In this document: positions 1-8,485 of the stretch, piece after piece | How the letters are laid out: each line of letters starts with the position of its first letter | Numbering within the stretch: the stretch's first letter is position 1 | NCBI GenBank assembly: GCA_014338005.1 | Contig: QUBZ01000043.1 | Location: 1-35,937, forward strand | DNA: 35,937 nt | From: Chloroflexota bacterium | GTDB taxonomy: Bacteria > Chloroflexota > Anaerolineae > Aggregatilineales > Phototrophicaceae | Reading direction: 5' to 3' | The notes under the pieces: generated by a model | Database searches by the model: none | What the model was told of the DNA's origin: nothing | What the model saw: only the letters and a program-made list of their open reading frames with translations | Position numbers and translations under genes: made by a program

Positions 1-2
1 CC

Positions 3-881
3 GGTGAATACCGCCTGATAACCCGCAGCGGCAGCCAGATATGGCTGCAGATACACCGCTTCCCGGTGTGGGATGCCGAGAAGAAACGGGTGGCGCGGAT
101 TTACGGCGTGGCACAGAACATTAACGCGCACAAAGAGGCCGAGGCGCAAAAGCTGCGGCTGGCGCTTCAGCGGGAGCGGCTGAAACTGCTCGGCCAGTTC
201 GTGCGCGCCATTTCGCACGACTTCCGCACCACGCTGGCGAACATCGAAACCAGCCGCTACCTGATCGAACGCGCGTTAAACGAGGAAACACGCCAGGCTA
301 TGCAGCCCCGCCTGCACCGGATTCACGAGTGCGTGGATCGCTTGAGCGGCCAGTTAGATAACCTATATACGGTATCCGCCGTCACCGACCCGAACACCGA
401 GCCGCACAATCTCAACCACCTGATCGAAAGCCTGATGCGGGAGCAGGCCGTCCATGCCCAGGAGAAAAACCTGCTTTTTACCTTTAACGCGCATCCTTAC
501 CTGCCGTTGATTGCGGTTAACGCGGCGGAGATGGCGCGGGCGATCCGGCATCTGATCGTGAACGCCATCACCTACACGCCGTCGGGCGGGTCGGTCACGG
601 TCAGCACGCGGCTGGCCGAGGAAAACATCCTGATCGAAGTGCGCGATACCGGCATGGGCATCGCCCCGGAACACCAGCCGCATATTTTTGAGCTGTTTTA
701 CCGCGCCGATGCCTCGCGCACGATTGACTCCGGTGGCATCGGCTTGGGCCTGAGCATTGTCAAAATGGTTGTCGAGGCGCACGGCGGGCAGATCAACATG
801 GAAAGCTCCCCTGACGGCACCGCTTTTGTCATTACCCTGCCGGTCGTCCAGTTTGAGGCCGCTCCTCCGCCGGCATCCTGA
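3..881 (+). CDS. PAS-containing sensor histidine kinase, 3' part
   Basis: The reading frame is open to the left edge, so the true start lies outside the window. The first ~40 residues resemble the end of a PAS/PAC sensor domain (ending GVAQNINAHKEAE). A short helix then leads into a HisKA dimerisation domain with the H-box SHDFRTTL; the phospho-accepting His codon is at 216-218. The HATPase_c domain shows an N-box (RHLIVNAITYTP), G1 (DTGMGI), an F-box (FELFYR) and G2 (GGIGLGLSIV), so ATP binding looks intact. The H-box has Thr where Pro is usual (HDFRTTL versus HDFRTPL). No response regulator is visible downstream. The visible part has no membrane segment; the sensory input domains lie upstream of the window. 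The C-terminus is complete. Confidence 0.93.
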   Translation, partial: GEYRLITRSGSQIWLQIHRFPVWDAEKKRVARIYGVAQNINAHKEAEAQKLRLALQRERLKLLGQFVRAISHDFRTTLANIETSRYLIERALNEETRQAMQPRLHRIHECVDRLSGQLDNLYTVSAVTDPNTEPHNLNHLIESLMREQAVHAQEKNLLFTFNAHPYLPLIAVNAAEMARAIRHLIVNAITYTPSGGSVTVSTRLAEENILIEVRDTGMGIAPEHQPHIFELFYRADASRTIDSGGIGLGLSIVKMVVEAHGGQINMESSPDGTAFVITLPVVQFEAAPPPAS

Positions 882-886
882 AAGGA
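881..886 (+). promoter_or_regulatory. Ribosome binding site that fixes the start of the MBL-fold gene
   Basis: AAAGGA lies 6 bases before ATG 893 and directly abuts an in-frame TTG at 887. The spacing favours ATG 893 as the start. The site overlaps the last base of the kinase stop codon, so the two genes are probably co-transcribed. Confidence 0.6.
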
Positions 887-892
887 TTGACC

Positions 893-1603
893 ATGCAGCC
901 GATTACCGATCGTGTTTATGCCGTACCCGGTATGTCCATCGGGCGGATTTATATCATCACCGGCGATGATGGCCTGGCGCTGGTGGATACCAGCCTGTTG
1001 CCGCAGACGCCGCAGCGCCTTCAGCCGCAGCTTCGGGCGCTTGGTTATGACCTGGAGGACATCCGGCATATCCTCATCACCCACGCCCATCCTGACCATA
1101 TCGGCGGGCTGGCGGCTTTTCAGCGGGTCGCCAACCCGCGCACATACACCCACCGGCGCGATGCCCCGGTCGTGCGCGGCGAATCGCCGATGGTGAGGCC
1201 CCGGCGCGAAGACCTGCGCGGCGTGTTCCGGCTGATGAGTTATACAGGCGGTTTTGCGCCGCCGAACCCGGCGCGGGTGGACGTTGACCTTAAAGAGGGC
1301 GACATTCTGGACGCGATTCTGCCTGGGCTGCAAGTGGTGGAAACCTTCGGCCACAGCCCCGGCCATGTGGCCTTCTGGTGGCCGGAAAAACGGCTGCTGT
1401 TCGGCGGCGACCTGGTGTTTCACCTGCCCTGGGGGCTGACGCTGCCTCTGGCGGCCTTTACGCCGGATATGGCCGAGGCCAAACGGTCGGTGCTGAAGGC
1501 CGCCGAGCTAAACCCGGACATCCTGTGTCCGGGGCATGGCGCGCCCATCGTCGGCGGCGCAGGGGCAAAACTGCGCGCCTTCGCCGCCCGGCTGAAGCTG
1601 TAA
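893..1603 (+). CDS. Metallo-beta-lactamase-fold hydrolase
   Basis: This 236-residue protein has the standard MBL-fold metal ligands in order: THAHPDHIGG (HxHxDH), then the His of HSPGH, the Asp of GGDLVF and the His of CPGHGAP. All binuclear-site ligands are present, so it should be an active hydrolase. The substrate is unknown; the family includes glyoxalase II-like enzymes, lactonases and thioesterases. No signal peptide is visible, so it is probably cytoplasmic. The start at ATG 893 is supported by AAAGGA six bases upstream. It follows the histidine kinase gene by 11 bases and is probably in the same operon, but nothing in the sequence links it functionally to the kinase. Confidence 0.9.
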   Translation: MQPITDRVYAVPGMSIGRIYIITGDDGLALVDTSLLPQTPQRLQPQLRALGYDLEDIRHILITHAHPDHIGGLAAFQRVANPRTYTHRRDAPVVRGESPMVRPRREDLRGVFRLMSYTGGFAPPNPARVDVDLKEGDILDAILPGLQVVETFGHSPGHVAFWWPEKRLLFGGDLVFHLPWGLTLPLAAFTPDMAEAKRSVLKAAELNPDILCPGHGAPIVGGAGAKLRAFAARLKL

Positions 1604-1619
1604 AAATCAGCCCGGCTAT

Positions 1620-1667
1620 GACAGCATTTTCTGCAAGCTGTCGCAAAATTTCGATTGCGCTTATAAT
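1620..1667 (+). promoter_or_regulatory. Inverted repeat and -10 element before the secreted-protein gene
   Basis: GACAGC and GCTGTC (1620-1625 and 1637-1642) form a perfect 6-bp inverted repeat with an 11-base spacer. A perfect TATAAT follows at 1662-1667. No good -35 hexamer sits 17 bases upstream, so the repeat, placed roughly where an activator would bind, could be an operator. It could instead be the remains of a terminator for the MBL gene, since AAAATTT follows it. Confidence 0.4.
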
Positions 1668-1696
1668 GTAAAAATGTAAATAAAATGGGGAAATTA

Positions 1697-3790
1697 ATGA
1701 TGTTACGCCGTCTGCTGGTCGTTGCTGTGGTTGGTTTTTCCCTCTCTGCCGGGGTGTCGTCGCTGCGCCCGCCGCCGGTTTTTGCTTCTGGGAACTGGAA
1801 CGGCCAGGACACCTACCACGTGCCGATCTCCTGGTGCGCCGTGCGGGGCAGCCCGGCGGTGGATAACCCGAACCTGGCCGGGGATGCCACCACCAACAAT
1901 ATCCTCTGGCGGCGGCACGAACGCCCCACCGACAATATCTACGTTAACCCCACCGGCATCACTTTTCGCTCGGCCATCAACAGCTTCGCTATGCAGGGTT
2001 TCAGCTTCCCCACCTTCACCGATACCACCCCGACCCCCAACACCGGACGACCGGGCGACCTGCGCGACATCACCGACAACCCCACCGAATTTCTCACCAT
2101 GGTCAACCTGTGCGGGCAGGAATGGAGCAAGCTGGGACGCGCCGGTGTTGGCATCATGGCGATCAACATCAACCTGTTTCATAACGCAGCGGGCGACTAC
2201 CTGAACACCGTCGGTTATGGCGGCTGCCTGCAGAACGCCGCCGGCGCCTGCATTGTGCCGATCAACGGGCGGGCCGCGCTGGCCGACAACCACTACCTGT
2301 ACCCCGGCGTGCCGAACCCGAACTGGCCGCCGACCCCTGGCGACCCCAACGGCACAAGACGGTTTACGGCCAACGGGCTGCCGATCACCGACCCCTGGGA
2401 CATCGCCGCCGGACACGCTTTTGCGCGGGCGATGGGGCTGCCGGAACGGTTGAACGTATTCGCCCTGATGATGCCGGCGCTGCAAGATAACAACGGCGAC
2501 GGCCAGGCCGATAACCGCAGCCTTAACTCGACCGAAGTGGCTGCCCTGCGCGCTGCCGCCGCCAACGTGCCGCATGTCGAAACCGATCCGCAGGGTCAGT
2601 TTGATCCGGGCGCGTTCGTCACCCACGAACACTACGACGGTATTGCCGAGTTCGACGATCAGCCGCCGCACCTCGATCTGTCGCACGTGACCGCCGGGCT
2701 GGAACTGGAAACCAACCGGGTCTTTTTCGACCAGCACGTTCTGGGGCTGCTGCCAGAAGAAGAACAGATGGAATTCTGGTTTTTGCTGGACACCGACGGC
2801 GCGGATTTTGGCGCGGACTCCGGCCTGCTGGCCGAGTCTGGCGTGCCGGAAACCCATTTTGAAGGTGTCGAACTGGTGGCGCGCGTGGTCGTGCAGGATG
2901 GCGTGGTCACGCTGGTGGAAGTAAGCCAGTACGCCGAAGGCGGCCTGTTCCCGGTGGACGGCTACAGCGCCGAACTGCTGACGCTGGTGATGCACCCCAT
3001 CACGCTGCCGGAGGGTGAAGGCGAACCGGAAGCCGCGCCGATTCCGGTCAGCCATTCGGTGCGGCTGGAACTGCCGGACGAGCTGCACGACATCGAAGCC
3101 GGGCAGGAGTTCCGCCTGCATGTCATCACCACCCACGAGGCGCGGGAATTTGTAGACCACCTGGACGACGACGAAGGGCGGCATGGGCGGGCCTTCACGC
3201 TTGAACCGCCGGTTTTCCCGCACTGTGCGGCCCGCGCCGACGGCGCGCCGGGCGGCAACGTGCCGGTGGTGCTGGACGGCCTGACGCCAAACGCGCCCAT
3301 TCACGGTCTGCTCGGCCCTGACCTGGTTTTTACCGGCGTCAGCGACGAGCAGGGCGGCGGCCTGATAAACCTGCCCATCCCGGAGGGAACCGAGCCGGGT
3401 TATCACCTGGTTACGGTCGGCGTGGACGATACCGCCCTGACCGCCGACTGCGTGGTTTTCGTGCAGGAACAGCCGGGCGACACCCGCACGCCGCCGGTGG
3501 AAGTGACCGTCCCGGCGGACGAAACGCCGGCTGCGACGCCGCCGGTTGTTATCTCCACGCCGCAGCCGGGCGCGGCCTTCGCCCTGCTGACCAGCTACGA
3601 AGACCTGCTGCGCTGGCAGGGGCGCAATCTCAACCGGCTCGGCGCCCTGCTCGAAATCCTGGCGCGCCGGCGCGAAGTGCGCCCCGCCCTGCTGGCGGAA
3701 CTGGTCGCCGGCTACGAGGCGCTGCTCCGGCGGCAGGCCGAACGCCTGGAACGTTTCGAGGCTTTAATCGAAAAATACGTCAATGACTGA
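1697..3790 (+). CDS. Secreted protein with degenerate metzincin-like domain and C-terminal coiled coil
   Basis: The N-terminus is a clear Sec signal peptide (basic MMLRR, hydrophobic core, cleavage likely near VFAS). I prefer ATG 1697 over the in-frame ATG 1685 because GGGG at 1687-1690 sits six bases before it. Around residues 235-255 the sequence GHAFARAMGLPER has the spacing of the metzincin motif HExxHxxGxxH. The catalytic Glu and the second and third zinc His are replaced by Ala, Arg and Glu. The first His and the Gly remain. Downstream come ALMMP, a Met-turn-like position, and a calcium-loop-like DNNGDGQAD, as in matrixin-type proteins. A middle beta-rich region and a C-terminal ~65-residue Leu/Arg/Glu-rich coiled coil follow. 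It is probably exported and catalytically dead; its function is unknown. It ends 41 bases before the TIR-WD40 gene. Confidence 0.8.
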   Translation: MMLRRLLVVAVVGFSLSAGVSSLRPPPVFASGNWNGQDTYHVPISWCAVRGSPAVDNPNLAGDATTNNILWRRHERPTDNIYVNPTGITFRSAINSFAMQGFSFPTFTDTTPTPNTGRPGDLRDITDNPTEFLTMVNLCGQEWSKLGRAGVGIMAININLFHNAAGDYLNTVGYGGCLQNAAGACIVPINGRAALADNHYLYPGVPNPNWPPTPGDPNGTRRFTANGLPITDPWDIAAGHAFARAMGLPERLNVFALMMPALQDNNGDGQADNRSLNSTEVAALRAAAANVPHVETDPQGQFDPGAFVTHEHYDGIAEFDDQPPHLDLSHVTAGLELETNRVFFDQHVLGLLPEEEQMEFWFLLDTDGADFGADSGLLAESGVPETHFEGVELVARVVVQDGVVTLVEVSQYAEGGLFPVDGYSAELLTLVMHPITLPEGEGEPEAAPIPVSHSVRLELPDELHDIEAGQEFRLHVITTHEAREFVDHLDDDEGRHGRAFTLEPPVFPHCAARADGAPGGNVPVVLDGLTPNAPIHGLLGPDLVFTGVSDEQGGGLINLPIPEGTEPGYHLVTVGVDDTALTADCVVFVQEQPGDTRTPPVEVTVPADETPAATPPVVISTPQPGAAFALLTSYEDLLRWQGRNLNRLGALLEILARRREVRPALLAELVAGYEALLRRQAERLERFEALIEKYVND

Positions 3791-3831
3791 CCGCTGCCTG
3801 CCGCTGGCGGCATATGACGGAGCATCCGGCT

Positions 3832-6800
3832 ATGCCTGACTCCTTTAACCTGTCCGATGTGATGATCTCTTATTCGCGCAAGGATAAGGATTTCGTCCAG
3901 CAGCTTGCAGATGCGCTGAAGCAAAACGGGCGTGAAGTGTGGGTGGATTTTGACGACATCCCCTACAGCGCCGAATGGTGGCAGGAAATCGAGGCGGGCA
4001 TTGAGGGCGCTAATGCGTTTATATTTGTCATCTCGCCGGACTCGATCAATTCCGACGTGTGCCGCCGCGAGATTGACCACGCCATTAAACATAACAAGCG
4101 GCTCATCCCCATCCTGCGGCGCGAACTGACCGAGGCGGCGGATCGTAAGGCCGTTCATCCGGCGGTCGCTTCGCGCAACTGGATTTTTTTCCGCGAAACC
4201 GACAAATTCGACGACGCGCTCAGAACCCTGCTGCGGACGCTGGACGCCGACCTGTCGCATATCCAGCTTCATACCCGGCTGCTGGTGCGCGCCCGCGAAT
4301 GGGACGGCAAAAAACGCCGGGGCAGCCTGCTGCTGCGCGGCGACGACCTTCAGGAAGCCGAAAAATGGCTGGCGGAAGGCATCCAGCGCGACCCGCCGCC
4401 CACCGAGCTGCAAATCCAGTTCATCACCGCCAGCCGCAAAGGCGCCAACCGCTTCCGGCGTATCATCGGCGGGGCGATGGCGGCGGCGCTGGTCATCGTC
4501 AGCATCCTGGCGGTGGTGGCCTACAACCAGTCGTTAGAAACCGAAAAGGCACTCCAGCAGGCCAACGTGGCGCTGACCCAGGTGGCGATGGAAGCCGACG
4601 CGCGCGGCACGGCGCAGGCGGAGGCGATTAAGGAAGCCGACGCCCGCGCTACCCAGGCCGTCATCGCCCTGAACAACGAAGCGACCGCCCGCGTGGCCGA
4701 AGGCATCGCCAAAGAAGAAGCCGACAACGCCGCGACGGCGGCCAAAGACGCGCAGGAAAACGCCGCCACCGCCACCGTCGCGCGCGGCCAGGCGCAGATC
4801 GAAGCCGGGAACGCCCGCAATTCCGCCGCCACCGCCCAGGCCAACGCCACCCGCGCCGCCGAAAACGCCAACGAGGCCGCCACCCGCGCCGTCGAGGCCG
4901 CCCAGAACGAACAGACCGCCATCGCAGCGGCGGCCACCAGCGCCCGCCGCGCCACCGAATCGGCAGAAAATGCCAATGCTGCCATGACGGCGCAGTTCCA
5001 GGCGGAGCAGAACGAAGCGACCGCGACCGCTGCCCAGGGCGCGGCGGAGGAAGAGTCCCGACGGGCGCGCGCCCTGGCGCTGGCGACCGCCTCAAAAACC
5101 GCCCTGGCCGAAGGCAACCGCCCGCTGGCCTTGCAGCGCGCGCTGCTGGCTTACAGCCTGCGCCCCGACCTGGCCGAAGTGCAAAGCGCCCTGTACGAAG
5201 CCAGTTTTTCCTCCGGGCTGCGCTACCGTTTTTCGCTCGATGACGTGCGGGTTGAGTTTTTGTCCTTCAGCGACGACGGCGCGCGCGCCCTGGGACGGGA
5301 TGGCGGCGAACTGCTGGCCTACAGCCTGACCAGCGGCCAGCCTGTGACGCCCGCGCCGGGGGATGCCGCCCGCAGCGCGCGCCTGCACACCGCCGACGGC
5401 GGGCTGGAGCTGCGTAATATGGGCCTAAATCTCATCCTGGTGGATACGGCCAGCGGCGATGTCCTGCGTACATTTACGCATACCGAGATGATCGGCAGCG
5501 CCGAGTTTAGCCCGGATGGCCGCCGCATCATCTCCGGCCTGAGAAACGGTCGAGTGCATCTATGGGATGTCCAGACCGGCATCGAACTTCATCGTTTCAC
5601 CGGCCATATCGCGGGAATTCGCAGCGCGGCTTTTAACAACGATGGGACGCTGGCCGTTTCCGTCTCGGATGATGGCAGCGTCCGCGTCTGGGATTTACGC
5701 TCGCTGTCGCCGTCCAACTTTTCCTCGGCGGATACACCCGTCGGCTTCGGCGCGCTGCTGGCGTTCAGCCCCGATGGGCGGCTGGCGCTGTCCGCCATTC
5801 GATCAGCGCCTTATCAGGTATACGTATGGGATGTAAGCACCCGCGCGCCGCTGGCCGGTTTCCCGGCGGTCGCCAGCGACTCGGTACAGTACGGCCTGTT
5901 CAGCCCGGACGGTTCGCGGGTATGGTATGGAACGTTCACCGATGCCGTCATTAAAAATCTGGACACCGGCGAGGTGCTGCCGCTGGCGGTCGAAAAACCC
6001 TATTTCCTGCAAGCGGCAGCCTGGAGTCCCGATGGCCGCTGGCTGCTGACCACAGGCTACGATGACGTGATTCTGCTGGATGCTTCTAATGGCGCGGAGC
6101 GCCACCGTTTCACGCGATTTGCTTCCCCGGCGCAGCGGGTGGCCTTCAGCCCGGACAGCCAGACCGTGTTTTTCACACGCGGCAGCCGCCTGGAAATCTG
6201 GGATATTTCCACCGATCCGCCCCGCCAGATCAACGGCGCGGAGGATGCCATCCGGGATGAACCGGTGGTCGTATACCAGGACACCCAGGTGTTCACCGGC
6301 CAGCGGGACGGCGTGGTGCGGCTGTGGGATGTGATGACCGGCCAGACCATCAAAACGCTGCTGGGACACCGGGAAGGCATCGGCAGCCTGGCGCTCAGCC
6401 CGGACAAAAAACTGATCGCCGCCGCCTCGTATGACCGCACCCTGCGCGTGTGGGATGTGGAGACGCGCCAGAACATCCTGACCATCACCAGCGCCGATGT
6501 GCTGCTGCGTATTGGTTTTACGCCCGATGGCCGCCGGGTTTACGGCCTCGATGCGGTCAACAATACACTGCTGCAGTGGACAGTCCCTGACCTGAGCGAC
6601 GGTATCGAAAGCCTGATTCAACAGACCTGCTCGGAATATGCGCTGCCGCCCATCTCCGAAGATGAACAGGCGCAGTTTAACCTGGACGACGGCGAGGGCT
6701 GCGAGGCGCTCGGCCTGGTAGACCAGGGCGGCGGGCCGGAAGCGGTGGTGATGGCCGCGCCCACGCCGGAAGCTGCCGTGCCGGTCGGCGCGGCTGCGCT

Positions 6801-8415
6801 TCTGCCGGCCAGCCTGGAAGCCGAAAACGCGGCGGTGTACGCGCCGGGCGGGTGGGAGCGCCGGGACGACCCGGCAGCCAGCGGCGGCGCGTATCTGGTC
6901 AACACCGGCGCGGACAGCAGCGCGCCCCTGTCGCTGGATTTCGCCGGGGCGGGCGTGGTGGTGACGTTCGCGCGGGATGCGGGTTTCGGCGCGTTCGCCG
7001 TCGAGATAGACGGCGCGATTATCGAAGCCGGGAACGCTGCCGGTCAGCCGTCCAGCTTCGGCCAGATCACGATTACCGGCCTGGAAGATGCGCCCCATAC
7101 GCTGCGAATTCTGCCGCTGGCGGCGCAGGTGGGCATTGACTCGTTCACCATCCAGGCCGCGCCCGTTCAGATCGCGGCAGCGCCGCCTGCCGAAATATCG
7201 CCAGAAGCGACTGCTGAAGTTTCGCCGGAAGCGACCGGAGACGTGACGGCTGAAGCCTCGCCGGAGGCTGCACCGGAAGCGACGGGCGAAGTCACGCCCG
7301 AAGTCTCGCCGGAGGCGACCGCCGAACTGTCCGGCACGAGCGGTTGGGTGCTGACCGGCGACGGCTGGTATATCTCCGCCGGGCCGAGTTTTAACGCGCT
7401 CGATGTAGAGCAGCCGGTTGACCTGAGCGATGGTTTGCCCCGGCAGCTAACCTTCCGGTCGCTGCTGCGCGTGGCCGATCTGGGTGGCTCGGTGGCGGCG
7501 GTGCAGGCCAGCGCCGATGGCGAAAACTGGGCGCTGCTGCATACGGTCGCGCCCACCGAATTGTGGACGGACAGCGTGGTTGATCTGTCGGCCTACGCCG
7601 GGCAAACGCTGCGGCTGCGGTTCGTGTGGTTCTTCACGCCGCCGGATTCAGATCAGCCGCCGGACTTCTGGATAGTGGACGCCATCCAGGTGCGCGAGGC
7701 CATACCGCCTACCGAAACGCCGACCGAGACACCTTCGCCCATACTGGAGATCGCCACCGTCACGCCGTCGCCGAGCGAAACGCCGACTCTGCCGCCGCTG
7801 CCGACCGAACCCCCCGCGCCGGCAGTGCTGCCGACCGCCCCCGACACGCCGACGCCGGTTTACACCGAGCCGTACTTCGCCCCGGACGGCAGCGTTTGGA
7901 TCGGAGAAGGCGGCTGGACACTGGCCGATGGTATTTTTGTCGCCGGCGAAACCTACGAACAAGCCTCGATTACCCGCCAGGAAAACATCGGCCCGACTGC
8001 CGACGGCTGGGAATTGCGTTTCCAATCGCTGCTCAACGCGCCGGAGTTCGACGGTTCGTTCGCGGCAGTGGAAATCAGCCTCAACGGCGGCGAGTGGCAG
8101 CCGGTGATCGCTGTGCCGCCGTCGCCGGACTGGACGCCCTTAACCTTCGATCTCAGTCTGTACAAAGGGCTGTCCGTCCGCCTGCGGCTGGCGTGGTATT
8201 ATGTGCCGCCGGTGGAAGGCCACCCCGCCGACTCCTGGTCGGTGACAGGTTTTGAGATTGTGCCGGTCGCGCCCACGCCGGAGCTGACCGTCGAGACGAC
8301 TCCCGAAGCGACCGCCGCATCCATCACCGAATTCACGGCGGAGCCGCTGCCGTTTGATACGGTCGCGCCGGCGGCGGAAACCGCCGAGGCCACGCCGGAG
8401 GCCGCCGCGCCGTAA
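3832..8415 (+). CDS. TIR-transmembrane-WD40 protein with C-terminal lectin-like domains
   Basis: This is a ~1527-residue protein. An N-terminal TIR domain (MISYSRKDKDF, then VWVDFDDI, WWQEIE and FVISPDSINSD) would be cytoplasmic. Next is the helical linker common to TIR-WD40 proteins (LLRGDDLQEAEKWL ... PTELQ). A single membrane helix lies at about 4462-4524, and an Ala-rich coiled coil full of ATA/AEN repeats spans 4540-5100. About seven WD40 blades at ~5220-6600 carry motifs such as HLWDVQTG, VRVWDL, EIWDIS, RLWDVMTG and RVWDVET. After this come a CBM-like beta domain (~6805-7160), a SPEAT-rich linker, and two related jelly-roll-like domains (~7340-7700 and ~7906-8265) separated by a TPT-rich linker. 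With one membrane span the propeller and lectin-like parts should lie outside the membrane. GGAG nine bases before ATG 3832 supports this start; ATG 3814 is the alternative. TIR domains of this kind can be NADases; activity here is unproven. Confidence 0.9.
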   Translation: MPDSFNLSDVMISYSRKDKDFVQQLADALKQNGREVWVDFDDIPYSAEWWQEIEAGIEGANAFIFVISPDSINSDVCRREIDHAIKHNKRLIPILRRELTEAADRKAVHPAVASRNWIFFRETDKFDDALRTLLRTLDADLSHIQLHTRLLVRAREWDGKKRRGSLLLRGDDLQEAEKWLAEGIQRDPPPTELQIQFITASRKGANRFRRIIGGAMAAALVIVSILAVVAYNQSLETEKALQQANVALTQVAMEADARGTAQAEAIKEADARATQAVIALNNEATARVAEGIAKEEADNAATAAKDAQENAATATVARGQAQIEAGNARNSAATAQANATRAAENANEAATRAVEAAQNEQTAIAAAATSARRATESAENANAAMTAQFQAEQNEATATAAQGAAEEESRRARALALATASKTALAEGNRPLALQRALLAYSLRPDLAEVQSALYEASFSSGLRYRFSLDDVRVEFLSFSDDGARALGRDGGELLAYSLTSGQPVTPAPGDAARSARLHTADGGLELRNMGLNLILVDTASGDVLRTFTHTEMIGSAEFSPDGRRIISGLRNGRVHLWDVQTGIELHRFTGHIAGIRSAAFNNDGTLAVSVSDDGSVRVWDLRSLSPSNFSSADTPVGFGALLAFSPDGRLALSAIRSAPYQVYVWDVSTRAPLAGFPAVASDSVQYGLFSPDGSRVWYGTFTDAVIKNLDTGEVLPLAVEKPYFLQAAAWSPDGRWLLTTGYDDVILLDASNGAERHRFTRFASPAQRVAFSPDSQTVFFTRGSRLEIWDISTDPPRQINGAEDAIRDEPVVVYQDTQVFTGQRDGVVRLWDVMTGQTIKTLLGHREGIGSLALSPDKKLIAAASYDRTLRVWDVETRQNILTITSADVLLRIGFTPDGRRVYGLDAVNNTLLQWTVPDLSDGIESLIQQTCSEYALPPISEDEQAQFNLDDGEGCEALGLVDQGGGPEAVVMAAPTPEAAVPVGAAALLPASLEAENAAVYAPGGWERRDDPAASGGAYLVNTGADSSAPLSLDFAGAGVVVTFARDAGFGAFAVEIDGAIIEAGNAAGQPSSFGQITITGLEDAPHTLRILPLAAQVGIDSFTIQAAPVQIAAAPPAEISPEATAEVSPEATGDVTAEASPEAAPEATGEVTPEVSPEATAELSGTSGWVLTGDGWYISAGPSFNALDVEQPVDLSDGLPRQLTFRSLLRVADLGGSVAAVQASADGENWALLHTVAPTELWTDSVVDLSAYAGQTLRLRFVWFFTPPDSDQPPDFWIVDAIQVREAIPPTETPTETPSPILEIATVTPSPSETPTLPPLPTEPPAPAVLPTAPDTPTPVYTEPYFAPDGSVWIGEGGWTLADGIFVAGETYEQASITRQENIGPTADGWELRFQSLLNAPEFDGSFAAVEISLNGGEWQPVIAVPPSPDWTPLTFDLSLYKGLSVRLRLAWYYVPPVEGHPADSWSVTGFEIVPVAPTPELTVETTPEATAASITEFTAEPLPFDTVAPAAETAEATPEAAAP
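7190..7330 (+). repeat. SPEAT-type tandem coding repeat inside the TIR-WD40 gene
   Basis: Degenerate units encoding SPEATAE, SPEATGD, SPEAAPEAT and SPEATAE make a low-complexity linker between the CBM-like domain and the first jelly-roll-like domain. It is probably a flexible extracytoplasmic spacer whose length may vary between strains. Confidence 0.6.
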
Positions 8416-8424
8416 AGCGCGCGG

Positions 8425-8453
8425 TTGGCGCGGTCAATCCCGCGCGGTACAAT
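8425..8453 (+). promoter_or_regulatory. Sigma70-type promoter with palindromic spacer
   Basis: TTGGCG (8425-8430), a 17-base spacer and TACAAT (8448-8453) make a good housekeeping promoter just after the TIR-WD40 stop codon. The spacer region contains a perfect inverted repeat, GCGCGG-N6-CCGCGC (8428-8445), placed where a repressor could block RNA polymerase. The leader also has CCGCCG/CGGCGG arms (8454-8459 and 8473-8478) that reach into the ribosome binding site of the next gene. Confidence 0.6.
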
Positions 8454-8485
8454 CCGCCGCACCGAAGAATACCGGCGGAGGGCCT

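Noticed and set aside
1703..3406. Long minus-strand open frame opposite the secreted-protein gene
   Set aside because: It is Arg/Gln/Val-rich and low in recognisable motifs, with no ribosome site. The plus strand has a signal peptide and a coherent domain order, so this is a GC-rich shadow frame.
5803..7098. Minus-strand frame of 431 residues opposite the WD40 propeller
   Set aside because: It is the complement of repeated WD40 codons. The plus frame has clear WD motifs and the minus frame has none.
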